Below, piece after piece: positions 8,158 through 17,453 of a stretch of DNA of 54,372 nt. Origin of the DNA: an uncultured Eubacterium sp. (GTDB lineage: Bacteria; Bacillota; Clostridia; Lachnospirales; Lachnospiraceae); contig CANOET010000004.1 in the NCBI GenBank assembly GCA_947564835.1, forward strand, positions 1-54,372. Reading direction: 5' to 3'. The position numbers and the translations under genes were made by a program. Position 1 is the stretch's first letter; each line of letters begins with the position of its first letter. The notes under the pieces are model-generated. The model was not told where the DNA came from and did not search any database. It saw only the letters and a list, made by a program, of their open reading frames with translations.

Positions 8158-9558
8158 CTATTGCTGCTGTGCCTCAAGAATCTGCTGCATCTGCGGCAGA
8201 TATTTATTTTTCGCATTATTTGCTTTATAAGACGACGGATATTCATCGATCACCTTCTGATACAGCTCGGCCGCTTTTTCGTACTGTTCAATAATCCGGT
8301 AAGACTGCGCCAGATAATAAATGGCATCCCCGTTATGGTACGTGTCGTCCACATCTACGACCTTTTGCAGCAGCTCCGCCGACTGTTGGTAATTACGCGA
8401 CATATAGGCGTTATATCCGTCTGTATAAGCGGTTTCCAGAAATTTGGAATTAATATCCGTCTGTATCGCTTCATATACCTGCTTTGCCTGCGCGTCCAGC
8501 CCTTTGGCCTCTACTTTTGCCAGCGCTTGCTGGGTTTCGTCCACATTGCCCTGCTGGTATACAGAAACCGCCGCCATCAGCTTCTGGTAACTGTCGATCT
8601 TCGTTTTAGAAGCTTCCTGGTCCCCCTGCGCTTTCTCCACGTTTTTCGTCAGCCTGTCTACCTGGTCTTCCAGTTCTTTGATCGCCTGGTTTTTCGTCGC
8701 GATGGCATCATTGGCATCGGATACTGCCGTATTGGCATTTTTTTGTACTGTCTGGCGGATGCTCGGAACGATTAGAAAATACGTGGCCGTCACACCGATG
8801 ACCAGCCCGACCAGAATATTTAAAATCATCATCCAGCCGGAGTTGTCCCTCAGGTTCGCTGGCTGGATAATCGTCTCGGTCCCATTGCTGTACTCCACAC
8901 GGCTTTCCTTTTTCTTTGGTTTTCTGCTTTTCTCCGGATCCGCGCCTGCCAGCCCGTCCAATTCCGCCAGATAGCGCATGGTCGTCGTATTGCCGCGGTC
9001 AATCTTTTCCGCCGCCCGCAGTGATTTTTTAGCCAGGTCATATTTGCGGTCGCGGATATACAAAAGCGCCAAGAGCTGATGTGCCTTTACCAGCCTCGGG
9101 TTGCTGGACAAAATCTTTTTCAGCTGGATCACAGCCAGGTCTTCGCTGTCCTGCTGGCAGTAAATCAGGGCCTGGTTATATTTTTTAATCGTCTGGTTTA
9201 CGACGTTTAATAAAGACGCGTTGCTTTGGACCTCGCTCAGATATTGCTGGGCGATGTTATCCTTGCTGTCCTGGTTTTTGCTGATCACCCACTCGCTCAG
9301 TGCGGATACGGTCTCGCCCATCTCATAATAAATAAGCCCCAGCAGGTTCCTGGCCTGGATATTCGCTTTATAATACTGCAGGCTCAGTTTTAAGGAGTCG
9401 GCTGCACCTGACAGGTCTCTGACCTTTGCCCGTTCCAGTCCAAGATTATACAAATAATTTGATATCGCAATCAGCTTTTTATACATTTTTACATTCATCC
9501 CGCAGTTCGGGCAGGTCTGCGCTGCCCCCAGCTGCGCTCCACATTGAAAACACTGCAT
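8158..9558 (-). CDS. Zinc-ribbon, TPR and single-membrane-span protein
   Basis: 466-residue protein of unknown function. It begins with a four-cysteine zinc ribbon (C3, C6, C16, C19: MQCFQCG and CPNCGM). A cytoplasmic TPR block (about 30-215) follows, with ARNLLGLIYYEMGE, then one strong membrane span (about 240-262, MMILNILVGLVIGVTATYFL). After that come a coiled coil (about 270-330, repeated Asn/Gln/Glu/Lys) and a second TPR set (about 370-460, DAIYYLAQSYRIIEQYEKAAELYQK) predicted to lie outside. The architecture suggests a membrane scaffold joining cytoplasmic and external partners. It follows a 47-residue gene from the same promoter. The product is real; the role is not known. Confidence 0.8.
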   Translation of the reverse strand: MQCFQCGAQLGAAQTCPNCGMNVKMYKKLIAISNYLYNLGLERAKVRDLSGAADSLKLSLQYYKANIQARNLLGLIYYEMGETVSALSEWVISKNQDSKDNIAQQYLSEVQSNASLLNVVNQTIKKYNQALIYCQQDSEDLAVIQLKKILSSNPRLVKAHQLLALLYIRDRKYDLAKKSLRAAEKIDRGNTTTMRYLAELDGLAGADPEKSRKPKKKESRVEYSNGTETIIQPANLRDNSGWMMILNILVGLVIGVTATYFLIVPSIRQTVQKNANTAVSDANDAIATKNQAIKELEDQVDRLTKNVEKAQGDQEASKTKIDSYQKLMAAVSVYQQGNVDETQQALAKVEAKGLDAQAKQVYEAIQTDINSKFLETAYTDGYNAYMSRNYQQSAELLQKVVDVDDTYHNGDAIYYLAQSYRIIEQYEKAAELYQKVIDEYPSSYKANNAKNKYLPQMQQILEAQQQ

Positions 9559-9575
9559 ATCGGCTCCTTCCTGGA

Positions 9576-9719
9576 TTATCGGTTGCGTCTTGCTTCTTTG
9601 ATCATCTCCTGTAAGATATCGGTCATATCTGTCAGATTATGGCTGTATATTGCTTCTTCTGCTTCTTCTACTTCCAGGCTGGGCTGAAATTTTTTCAATT
9701 CTTCTTCAAAATCTATCAT
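9576..9719 (-). CDS. Small acidic protein, 47 residues, unknown function
   Basis: Small gene reading MIDFEEELKKFQPSLEVEEA and ending IKEARRNR, with a Glu-rich first half and a basic tail. GGAGGG lies about eight bases before the ATG, and a good sigma-A promoter (9756-9783) lies just upstream. It ends 17 bases before the zinc-ribbon/TPR gene, so the two are almost certainly cotranscribed. The helical, charged sequence could be a partner or regulator of the TPR protein. No family was recognised. Confidence 0.65.
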   Translation of the reverse strand: MIDFEEELKKFQPSLEVEEAEEAIYSHNLTDMTDILQEMIKEARRNR

Positions 9720-9755
9720 CTGTAATCCCTCCGTCTGTTATTCTTAAACGAATTT

Positions 9756-9783
9756 ATTATAGCATATCTTCCGGCTTTGTAAA
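9756..9783 (-). promoter_or_regulatory. Sigma-A-type promoter
   Basis: On the minus strand TTTACA (9778-9783), a 16-base spacer and TATAAT (9756-9761) precede the 47-residue gene and the TPR gene. The leader to the ATG is about 30 bases. Confidence 0.65.
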
Positions 9784-9995
9784 GAAATGGTTGTCCTGTT
9801 TTTTCTTCCTTTTTCGAAAAAAAGTATAAACAAAGCCAAAAAAAACCGGAACCGCTCTCCTTTCCTCTATCAGAAAGTAAAGCGTCCGATTTTCATCATC
9901 CAGGCATGGATCATACGCCGCCTTCCGCCCCCTGCGCAAGCGTTCCGCCGCCCGCACAGAGCCGGAAAATGCATCAGCCTGGCACCCGCTGCAGA

Positions 9996-11405
9996 TCAGT
10001 CTCCCCATTCAGACAATTTCCGCATAACGACTTTTTCCTGCTGCTTGATAAAAATAATATCGCTGAATGTATCCTTGCATGATGTATCGCAGCTGTCAAT
10101 CGATACATATACGCCCGGAAATACCTTCTTGCGTACTTTGATATTGGCGCCTTTGGCGCTGTCTACCATAACGCGCAGCTTCTTTAACGCATCCTCATCG
10201 GCTGCCTTGCGCGCCATATCCCGTACGCGGATCCGGACCAGCTGCACCCTGCGCGGGTCGTCTTTGCAGGACTGTCCGGTCTTTTCTTCGTATTCCTGGA
10301 ACTTCTGCAGGATCGTTTCCGCCTTGCTGATATTGGCTGCCGCTGTCTTAATGCTGTTGTTTAGTTCTTCTATTTTCATACGGACTTCCCCGCCGTTGCC
10401 GACGAGTACATGTGTGCGGATTTCAGCGTTATTCCCGATGCTGTTCGCTTCAATGCCGCTGACTGCGTGGACGCTGCCGCCGACGATACAGCCTTTTTTG
10501 CTCATGACAAATGCGCTGCCTTCACAATAGACATTGCTATTGAGGAAAATATCGGCTGTAATATCCCCTTTGCTCCGTACGGTCGCAAATTCGAAAAACT
10601 TCGCGGAAATCCCGCCTTTTGCATCGATAACGCTTTTCCCGTTGCCCAGCACACCGCCCTGCAGTACAATATCCTTGTTCGCAAAAATACTGCCGCCCTG
10701 CACAACGCCGTCAACCGTGACCGTGCCGGTCGCCCGGATCTCTACATCGTCCACGCTGCCATGGATAATGACGTCGCCGCGGAACTCAATATTGCCCATA
10801 TTCGCATCTACATCGCCGGATACTTCGTATACAGGCAGGATATTGATTTTATCATTAATTTTGTCAATCTTACCGGTAATGGACGCTACATACGTAACCC
10901 CGTCCGGATTGCATTCAAATCCCCTGCCGCGCAGCGGCGGAAGCTCCCTGCCGACACGCGCGCGAACCGGAGCGTCCTTTACGGTATATCCGTCTTCTCC
11001 CTGAATCGCCGGATGATACAGTGCAATCACCTGGCCCTCTGTTACCATTTCAAATAATTTGATCGCATAGCTGACGGTACCGTCTTCATTGATCCTCGGC
11101 TTTCCGTCCAGCTGGCTTTCAAACATATACTCAAAATATCCATCTTTTCCATCCTTTGGAGCTTTGCCCGCTGCAACTGCAACAGAACGGCCATAAGTTC
11201 TGCTCTGGAGCATCCCTGCAATCGCCTTTCGGTCGATCCCCCTTTTCACTCCACTTGCCGTCAAAGCGTCCTGAATATCCTCTAAACGATACTGCATTCC
11301 AGCCTCGGGTTCCGGCAGACGCAAATATGCCGTCATCCCATCCGGGCTAAAACTTATTGCTGTTCTATCAAGCTGTAGTGTCTGCATGACCTTACCACCC
11401 TTCAC
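9996..11405 (-). CDS. FapA family protein (DUF342)
   Basis: DUF342/FapA protein, about 469 residues. It has an N-terminal FapA domain, then a right-handed beta-helix-like core with short Gly/Ile/Val repeats (DVIIHGSVDDVEIRATGTV, GGSIFANKDIVLQGGVLG), then a coiled-coil segment (about 350-385, MKIEELNNSIKTAAANISKA). The family name comes from a Vibrio protein affecting flagellar localisation, but homologues are widespread in non-flagellated Clostridia and the function here is unknown. The annotated start is GTG with AGGA seven bases upstream; an in-frame ATG (MQTLQLD, 11387) is an alternative. No flagellar genes are nearby. Confidence 0.85.
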   Translation of the reverse strand: MKGGKVMQTLQLDRTAISFSPDGMTAYLRLPEPEAGMQYRLEDIQDALTASGVKRGIDRKAIAGMLQSRTYGRSVAVAAGKAPKDGKDGYFEYMFESQLDGKPRINEDGTVSYAIKLFEMVTEGQVIALYHPAIQGEDGYTVKDAPVRARVGRELPPLRGRGFECNPDGVTYVASITGKIDKINDKINILPVYEVSGDVDANMGNIEFRGDVIIHGSVDDVEIRATGTVTVDGVVQGGSIFANKDIVLQGGVLGNGKSVIDAKGGISAKFFEFATVRSKGDITADIFLNSNVYCEGSAFVMSKKGCIVGGSVHAVSGIEANSIGNNAEIRTHVLVGNGGEVRMKIEELNNSIKTAAANISKAETILQKFQEYEEKTGQSCKDDPRRVQLVRIRVRDMARKAADEDALKKLRVMVDSAKGANIKVRKKVFPGVYVSIDSCDTSCKDTFSDIIFIKQQEKVVMRKLSEWGD

Positions 11406-11549
11406 TCTTAATTCCTAACAGTCCGGCCCATCCAGACTGCCACATGCAAAATCCATTAGAAATACATGATATATTTCCTTTAATTTTACCATTAATTGAG
11501 ACAAACTTCAACAAATATTCTGCGAAAAAATAGTAATATAGGGATTTTT

Positions 11550-14204
11550 TTATTTCATCTGTGCCAGCCGCTGCTCTACTTCAGCCATCATTTTCTCGTA
11601 TTCCGCCAGTTTTTTCTTTTCCTCGTCAATTTTCGACTGCGGCGCCTTGCTCAGGAACTTCTCATTGCCCAGCATGCCATGGGAACGTGCCAGCTCTTTT
11701 TGCAGCCTTTCCCGGTCTTTGGTCAGGCGTTCGGTCTCTTTTGCCTTGTCTACCAGCTCTTCCAATGGAAGGAACACAGTCGCGCCGGGTATCACAACGG
11801 ACACGGCGTCTTCTCCGATCCCTTCCCGGCCTGCCTGGATATAAATCTCAGACGCGTTGGCCAGATTCCGGCAGGATTCTTTTGCCTGTTCAAGCATGCC
11901 GCGGATTTTCTCATCCGCAGATACGAGGAACAGCTTTGCTTTCCTGCTGTTCGGTACATCCATATCCTTGCGCACCGTACGAACGGCCTTTACAATATCC
12001 TTAACATGCGAAAGCATCTCTTCTTCGGCTTCAAAATGCCGCGCTTTGTCATATTCCGGCCACTTTGCCAGCATAATGGACGCTTCCTGCGGATGCAGCG
12101 TACAGAAAATCTCTTCGGTAATAAACGGCATAAACGGATGCAGCAGCTTTAACGCTTCGGTCAGTACCATGCGCAGCGTCCACAATGCGGCATTGCCGGC
12201 CTGCGGCGCTGTATCGTACTGATAGATACGCTGTTTTGCGATTTCAATATACCAGTCGCAAAACTCATCCCAGATAAAATCATACACCTTCTGGACCGCG
12301 ATGCCAAGTTCAAATTTATCCATATTTTCCGTCATATCTTTGGCAAGCGTATTTAATTCGGAAATGATCCACCGGTCCGCCGGTTCCAGATACTGCCCGG
12401 ACGGCTCCGTAATTTCCCTGCCCTCCAGGTTCATCAGGACAAAACGGGAAGCGTTCCATACCTTATTTGCAAAATTTCTGGATGCTTCCACCCGCTCCCA
12501 GTAAAAACGCATGTCATTGCCAGGCGCATTTCCGGTAATCAGCGTCAGCCGCAGCGCATCTGCGCCGTATTTGTCAATGACCTCCAAAGGGTCAATGCCG
12601 TTGCCAAGCGATTTGCTCATCTTGCGCCCCTTGGAATCGCGTACGAGCCCGTGCATAAATACCGTATGAAACGGCGCCTTGCCCATCTGCTCATAGCCGG
12701 AAAATACCATACGGATCACCCAGAAAAAGATAATATCATATCCGGTGACAAGCACGTCTGTCGGATAAAAATAATCCAGTTCTTCCGTCTGGTCCGGCCA
12801 GCCCAGTGTCGAAAACGGCCATAAGGCAGAAGAAAACCACGTATCCAGCGTATCCGGGTCCTGTTCCATCCCGTCATGCCCGCATGCCGGGCATGTATGC
12901 GGGGCATCGGCTGCTTTCGCCACTACCATCTTTCCGCACTGCGGGCAGTAATAAGCCGGGATCCGGTGCCCCCACCACAGCTGCCTGGAAATACACCAGT
13001 CGCGGATCCCTTCCAGCCAGTGGATATACGTCTTATGAAAACGCTCCGGCACAAATTTCAAATCACCGTTTTTTACCGCTTCCAGCGCAGGCTTCGCCAG
13101 TTCATCCATTTTCACAAACCACTGCTGCTTCGCCATCGGCTCAACGGTCGTACGGCAGCGGTCATGGGTGCCTACCGCATGCTCATGGTCCTGGATACCG
13201 GCCAGGAGCCCTTCCTCTTCAAGCTCCTTTACAAGCGCCTCCCGGCACGCATAACGGTCCATCCCCGCATATTTTCCGGCATTTTCATTCATCGTCGCGT
13301 CATCGTTCATCACGTTGACTAGCTCCAGGTTATGGCGCCGGCCCACTTCAAAGTCATTCGGGTCATGCGCCGGCGTAATTTTCACACATCCGGTCCCAAA
13401 TTCCATATCCACATATGCATCCGCAACCACCGGGATCCTTCTGCCGACAACCGGAAGGATCAGCGTCTTTCCGATCAGGTCCTGATACCGCTCATCCTGC
13501 GGATGGACTGCCACAGCCGTATCCCCGAACATCGTTTCCGGCCGCGTCGTCGCAATCTCCACAAACCTGCCCTCTTCGCCCTCTACCGGATAGCGGATAT
13601 GCCAGAAATGCCCCTTTTGATCTTCATGCTCGACCTCCGCATCCGAAATCGACGTCCGGCAGACCGGGCACCAGTTAATAATACGGTTCCCTTTATAAAT
13701 ATATCCTTTTTCATACAAGCGTACAAAGACTTCCTCCACTGCCTTCGAGCAGCCCTCGTCCATTGTAAAACGCTCTCTCTGCCAATCCGCGGCAGACCCC
13801 ATTTTCTTTAACTGCTTGATAATCCGCCCGCCGTATTCTTCCTTCCATTCCCAGACCTTTTCCAGAAACCCTTCCCTTCCGAGGTCATTTTTTTCGATCC
13901 CCTGTTCCTTTAGCGACTGGATGACACGCACTTCCGTCGAAATAGACGCATGATCCGTCCCCGGCTGCCAGAGCGTGTTATACCCCTGCATTTTTTTATA
14001 GCGGATCAAAATATCCTGCATCGTATTGTCCAGGGCATGGCCCATATGCAGCTGCCCGGTAATATTCGGCGGCGGCATTACGATCGTAAACGGTTTTTTG
14101 CTGCGGTCTACTTCGGCGTGGAAGTAGCCGTTGTCTTCCCACTTTTTATAAAGACGCTCTTCCAGCCCGGCAGGGTTATATGTTTTTGCCAGTTCTTGTG
14201 CCAT
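11550..14204 (-). CDS. valS: Valyl-tRNA synthetase
   Basis: Class I aminoacyl-tRNA synthetase of 884 residues that charges tRNA-Val. The HIGH motif appears as PPPNITGQLHMGHA near residue 50 and KMSKS as GRKMSKSLGNG near residue 525. The editing (CP1) domain lies between them, with EIATTRPETMFGDTAVAVH. A zinc-binding CPVC and CPQCGKM...CPACG set and the C-terminal coiled-coil arm (about 815-884, rich in Lys/Glu) are as expected for ValRS. Expression is predicted to be controlled by the upstream T-box. Confidence 0.97.
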   Translation of the reverse strand: MAQELAKTYNPAGLEERLYKKWEDNGYFHAEVDRSKKPFTIVMPPPNITGQLHMGHALDNTMQDILIRYKKMQGYNTLWQPGTDHASISTEVRVIQSLKEQGIEKNDLGREGFLEKVWEWKEEYGGRIIKQLKKMGSAADWQRERFTMDEGCSKAVEEVFVRLYEKGYIYKGNRIINWCPVCRTSISDAEVEHEDQKGHFWHIRYPVEGEEGRFVEIATTRPETMFGDTAVAVHPQDERYQDLIGKTLILPVVGRRIPVVADAYVDMEFGTGCVKITPAHDPNDFEVGRRHNLELVNVMNDDATMNENAGKYAGMDRYACREALVKELEEEGLLAGIQDHEHAVGTHDRCRTTVEPMAKQQWFVKMDELAKPALEAVKNGDLKFVPERFHKTYIHWLEGIRDWCISRQLWWGHRIPAYYCPQCGKMVVAKAADAPHTCPACGHDGMEQDPDTLDTWFSSALWPFSTLGWPDQTEELDYFYPTDVLVTGYDIIFFWVIRMVFSGYEQMGKAPFHTVFMHGLVRDSKGRKMSKSLGNGIDPLEVIDKYGADALRLTLITGNAPGNDMRFYWERVEASRNFANKVWNASRFVLMNLEGREITEPSGQYLEPADRWIISELNTLAKDMTENMDKFELGIAVQKVYDFIWDEFCDWYIEIAKQRIYQYDTAPQAGNAALWTLRMVLTEALKLLHPFMPFITEEIFCTLHPQEASIMLAKWPEYDKARHFEAEEEMLSHVKDIVKAVRTVRKDMDVPNSRKAKLFLVSADEKIRGMLEQAKESCRNLANASEIYIQAGREGIGEDAVSVVIPGATVFLPLEELVDKAKETERLTKDRERLQKELARSHGMLGNEKFLSKAPQSKIDEEKKKLAEYEKMMAEVEQRLAQMK

Positions 14205-14256
14205 TGTGCTTGTTTCCTTTCTATTCTATAGTATCGTTTTTATGCGCCTGTGTAAC

Positions 14257-14610
14257 AAAAAGCCCCTTATAGCTTTCACTATAAAGGGCGAATATACGCG
14301 GTACCACCTTTTTTCCACAAAACAGGCATATGCCCTTCTCAGTGCCTGGCAAAATCCAAAATACAGTCGCCCGCGGCGGAACCTTATGCGCAGTTCTGTG
14401 ATCTCTTAAGCCCTATAACGGGGACAAGGCGGGGCGGCTTACTGTCTGTGCGGCCTGTACTTCGATACGGTGTCCAGACCCTCGTTCAGCTGCCCGGTTC
14501 AAAAGCTACCTTCCATCATACTGCCCAAAGCCATCTTTCAGCCGTGGAATGGCTCTCTCTGCTGGGGGTTGTGACGTACTCCTCTTTCTCATTACCTGTT
14601 TCTGTATGAA
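14257..14610 (-). promoter_or_regulatory. T-box riboswitch leader of valS
   Basis: Read on the minus strand, the leader carries a Stem I with the AGTA and GCAGAGAGAG (GA) motifs. The T-box core AAAGGTGGTACCGCG (14297-14312) follows, then an intrinsic terminator with arms GCCCTTTATAG / CTATAAGGGGC and a TTTTTG tail (14257-14289). The core pairs with an uncharged tRNA 3' end to form the antiterminator. A GTC valine triplet occurs in GAGGGTCTGGACACC, a plausible specifier that I did not prove by folding. Confidence 0.9.
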
Positions 14611-14672
14611 ATCTTTTATATCATATAAAGATTTTGTGAAATTGTCAAGCGTTTTTCAGGGTAAATCTAAAA

Positions 14673-15983
14673 TTAATAATACTTTAATACCTCATCCCTG
14701 GCCTGGCCGTCGCCGCTTTTTTCTAACAGCTCCAGCAATTCCCCCATCCACTCCCTGCAGAAATAATGGATCGAATATTTCTGGTCATATGCATCCGCCG
14801 TCGGAATCTGTTCTGCCTCCATCCGTTTTTTAAATCTGGAAAACGCCTCCAGCAAATAGTTCTGTTTCAAAAGGTCATTGATATCCTGGGCAGAAGCATT
14901 GCGGTCAAAGATTGAAATCGGATAGCGTTTCATGGCCAGGTAAATCAGCTTGTCCGTCTCAATGCTTTCCTGATCATAATAATCTTCCAGATAAACCCGT
15001 CCATCCACCCGTTCTGCCCCAACCAGCGGATAATTGCGCAGCCGGTACTTCCGCTGTTCCTCGCTCTCCTGCAGGAGCGTTTCTTCCTTTGGCTTATTCA
15101 TGCAGCAAAATTTATATTTCCTTCCGCTTCCGCAAGGACATGGATCATTTCTGCCGATTTTCACTTTCTTTGCAGGACTTGGAGCAATCGAACCTTGCAG
15201 CTCTTTTTTCATTTTTTCGATATCTTTTTTCGTGATTTTTTTCGGCTTCTGCTCCCGCTCAAACATAGGCCAGGTTTTAATCTGATCAGCAGATATCGGT
15301 GACCTGCATAAACGGTTCTGCTGATCATCATCATAGTATTTAAACAGAATGTCCAGATATTCGTCATACCATCCATACATACTTAGTTCAATTCGGTCTT
15401 CTTCATAAAGCATCCGCACATCCGGCAGAAATTCTGCAAGATGGCATTTATAGGCAATTCCGGCTACCCAGCTGCACATTAGACCCTCCCACTCAGAATC
15501 CTGCTCCTCTATGACTTTTCTTAAAAATTGCAGCAGGTCTTCTTTTGCAAGTACACCGTCGAGATAAAGCTGGCCGGTCACGTTAAGCATAGCATCGCGG
15601 ACATATTCATCGATATCGGAATCCAGAATACGATCCTTTAACAGCTCAAGGTTTCCATTGTAAGTATTGTAAAGCACATCCTGTAAACCATCCGTAATAA
15701 AATCTCCAAGCAGCAGGTCGAGCATATCGGACGGCAAAGTTAAAAATTCCATAATTTTTTCAAAAGCATCTTTTTCCTGAAATTCTCCGAAAAATAACAA
15801 TGCATAAAAATGCAGCTCATATTCTTTAGGCATATCCTCCGGGTTGGAATATGCATAGGACAGGGCCTCGTAAAATAACGGCTTAGCTTTGTCGTAATTC
15901 TGGCGGATCATGTCAAATTCTTTCTGCGGGAAAGCAGGGGTTAGGCAGGTGATATTTTCTATGGCTTCCTGTAATTGGCTCAT
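14673..15983 (-). CDS. DUF1186 and SEC-C motif protein
   Basis: 436-residue soluble protein. The N-terminal 240 residues look like DUF1186, an all-helical HEAT-like domain (LLLGDFITDGLQDVLYNTYN). A SEC-C zinc motif (about 272-294, [18 protein letters not shown]) follows, then a C-terminal acidic helical region. The SEC-C motif is the zinc finger of the SecA tail that contacts SecB and ribosomes; in stand-alone proteins its role is unknown. AGAAAGGA precedes the ATG. It shares only the SEC-C tail with the J-like protein at 47412-48806. Function not assigned. Confidence 0.8.
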   Translation of the reverse strand: MSQLQEAIENITCLTPAFPQKEFDMIRQNYDKAKPLFYEALSYAYSNPEDMPKEYELHFYALLFFGEFQEKDAFEKIMEFLTLPSDMLDLLLGDFITDGLQDVLYNTYNGNLELLKDRILDSDIDEYVRDAMLNVTGQLYLDGVLAKEDLLQFLRKVIEEQDSEWEGLMCSWVAGIAYKCHLAEFLPDVRMLYEEDRIELSMYGWYDEYLDILFKYYDDDQQNRLCRSPISADQIKTWPMFEREQKPKKITKKDIEKMKKELQGSIAPSPAKKVKIGRNDPCPCGSGRKYKFCCMNKPKEETLLQESEEQRKYRLRNYPLVGAERVDGRVYLEDYYDQESIETDKLIYLAMKRYPISIFDRNASAQDINDLLKQNYLLEAFSRFKKRMEAEQIPTADAYDQKYSIHYFCREWMGELLELLEKSGDGQARDEVLKYY

Positions 15984-16376
15984 GTTGAAATCCTTTCTTG
16001 GGGGGGCTGGTGTTGTTGTAATGTGTCATTGGAGAGATTATAAGAGATTTTGGGGAAAAGTGCAAGAATTTAGGTATATAAAAATGATTTCTCACGCAAA
16101 ATGGCGAAATTTTGATTCTGGGCGGCAGAATTGATATTGTGTTGCCGTTTTTCCGGGAAATCTTGATTTGCCTGGGGGGAGGGGGGATGTGGCTAACCAA
16201 GCCATTTCAGATGGCAAAAACCCCCTATTTTTTGTCAATCATTCACAGCCGTCAACATCTTTTTTAACATTTGTAAACTAAATATGTTGTAAATTTTCTC
16301 AACTTATGTTATACTATACTACAGAATAACCAAAACGAAAGATTATCGGAAAAACAAGATCTATAGGAGCACCACC
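15984..16376. other. Intergenic region between divergent SEC-C and lacI genes
   Basis: About 390 bases without a credible gene. It holds the lacI promoter at 16287-16315, a G-rich run around 16170, and a short hairpin GCCATTTCAGATGGC near 16200. A 95-codon antisense open frame here has proline-rich, low-complexity translation and no start site. Confidence 0.55.
16287..16315 (+). promoter_or_regulatory. Sigma-A-type promoter of the LacI-family gene
   Basis: TTGTAA (16287-16292), a 17-base spacer and TATACT (16310-16315), 61 bases upstream of the regulator start. Autoregulation is common in the family, but I could not mark a clear palindromic operator. Confidence 0.7.
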
Positions 16377-17396
16377 ATGGAAAAAATCACAATGCAGGAT
16401 ATTGCAGATGCTCTGGGCATCTCACGAGTTACCGTAAGCAAAGCCTTCAACAACCAGGCCGGCGTATCCGATGCAATGCGCGAACTAATATTTGAAAAAG
16501 CAAGGGATCTTGGCTACACAAAGGTTCCGTACCTTGCATTGGAGCAAATGCAGTTTCATCATCAGGAACACCCCAGCCGTACGGTTTCCCTGATCGTATC
16601 GCGGCCGGATTCCGCGGTTTTTTGGACCAGCATTATCCACCGCATGGCGCAGGAGCTTTCCAGCTATAATATCAACCTGATGTACACATATGTTCCTTCT
16701 GTCTATGCGAAGACTTTCAGCCTGCCGCCGATCCTGAAACAAACAAATGGGAATATTGACGGCATCATTGTGCTGAATGTCTATGATCCCACCATTTTAA
16801 GCATGATCAACGAGCTTTCCCTCCCGAAAGTCTTTCTGGACACAGTCCCTTCCTTGTACCGGTTGCAGCTGAATGGTGACCTGATCCTGATTGAAGGCTA
16901 CCGGACAGAATATGAGATTACCGAATCCCTGATCCAAAGCGGACATACAAGAATCGGTTTTTTGGGCGATATCCGCTACGCCCAGACAAATATGGAGCGT
17001 TACCGCGGCTATTGTGCTTGTATGCAGGCTCACCGTCTGGACATTCCCTCAGAACAGTGCCTGACCGGAAGTATCGGCATTTTTTCTTATGGCAGGGAGT
17101 TGTATGAGTTTCTCAGCAGCCTGACAGACTGGCCGACTGCTTATGTCTGTGTCAGCGACTTTGTAGCTCATTTTGTAAAGCAATATATGGATGAAAATCC
17201 GCAGAGGCTGCCGCATCCGGTTACCTTGACCGGATTTGATAATTCGGAAGAATATACGAATGTCGCCGGACATATCATAACTGCAAATGTACCTACCAGT
17301 ATCCTCGGCAAACGCCTGGCTATGCAGCTTCTGTACCGCACGCAGCATCCGGAAGCGCCTTATGAGCTGACCTTTGTGCGCCCGGCTATTATCTGA
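16377..17396 (+). CDS. LacI-family transcriptional regulator
   Basis: 339-residue repressor type. The N-terminal helix-turn-helix (ITMQDIADALGISRVTVSKA, about 4-23) and hinge are followed by a periplasmic-binding-protein-like sensor (about 60-335; GLGDIRYAQTN-like region reads GFLGDIRYAQTNMERYRGY). AGGAG lies ten bases before the ATG. No sugar gene is directly adjacent; the nearest carbohydrate operon is the minus-strand GPH/GH3/GH2 set beginning at 18.8 kb. Its targets are unknown. The Asn-Gln-Ala-Gly of the recognition-helix region suggests a non-standard operator. Confidence 0.9.
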   Translation: MEKITMQDIADALGISRVTVSKAFNNQAGVSDAMRELIFEKARDLGYTKVPYLALEQMQFHHQEHPSRTVSLIVSRPDSAVFWTSIIHRMAQELSSYNINLMYTYVPSVYAKTFSLPPILKQTNGNIDGIIVLNVYDPTILSMINELSLPKVFLDTVPSLYRLQLNGDLILIEGYRTEYEITESLIQSGHTRIGFLGDIRYAQTNMERYRGYCACMQAHRLDIPSEQCLTGSIGIFSYGRELYEFLSSLTDWPTAYVCVSDFVAHFVKQYMDENPQRLPHPVTLTGFDNSEEYTNVAGHIITANVPTSILGKRLAMQLLYRTQHPEAPYELTFVRPAII

Positions 17397-17405
17397 TTGG
17401 AAGAC

Positions 17406-17438
17406 CTGATGCACCGATATTTCTGACCGGTGCATCAG
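17406..17438. terminator. Hairpin between convergent genes
   Basis: Perfect 11-bp stem CTGATGCACCG / CGGTGCATCAG between the convergent lacI-type and Rpn-type genes. T-runs are only loosely placed on either side, so it may be a bidirectional terminator of moderate strength. Confidence 0.55.
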
Positions 17439-17453
17439 CAATCAATCTTTGTT

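Noticed and set aside
9757..10008. 83-codon open frame between the 47-residue gene and the FapA gene, minus strand
   Set aside because: No ribosome binding site, Arg/Cys-rich and low-complexity translation, overlap with the FapA end and with the promoter at 9756-9783.
15913..16200. 95-codon minus-strand open frame upstream of lacI
   Set aside because: It overlaps the SEC-C gene start, has a proline/serine-rich translation with no domain, and no start signal.
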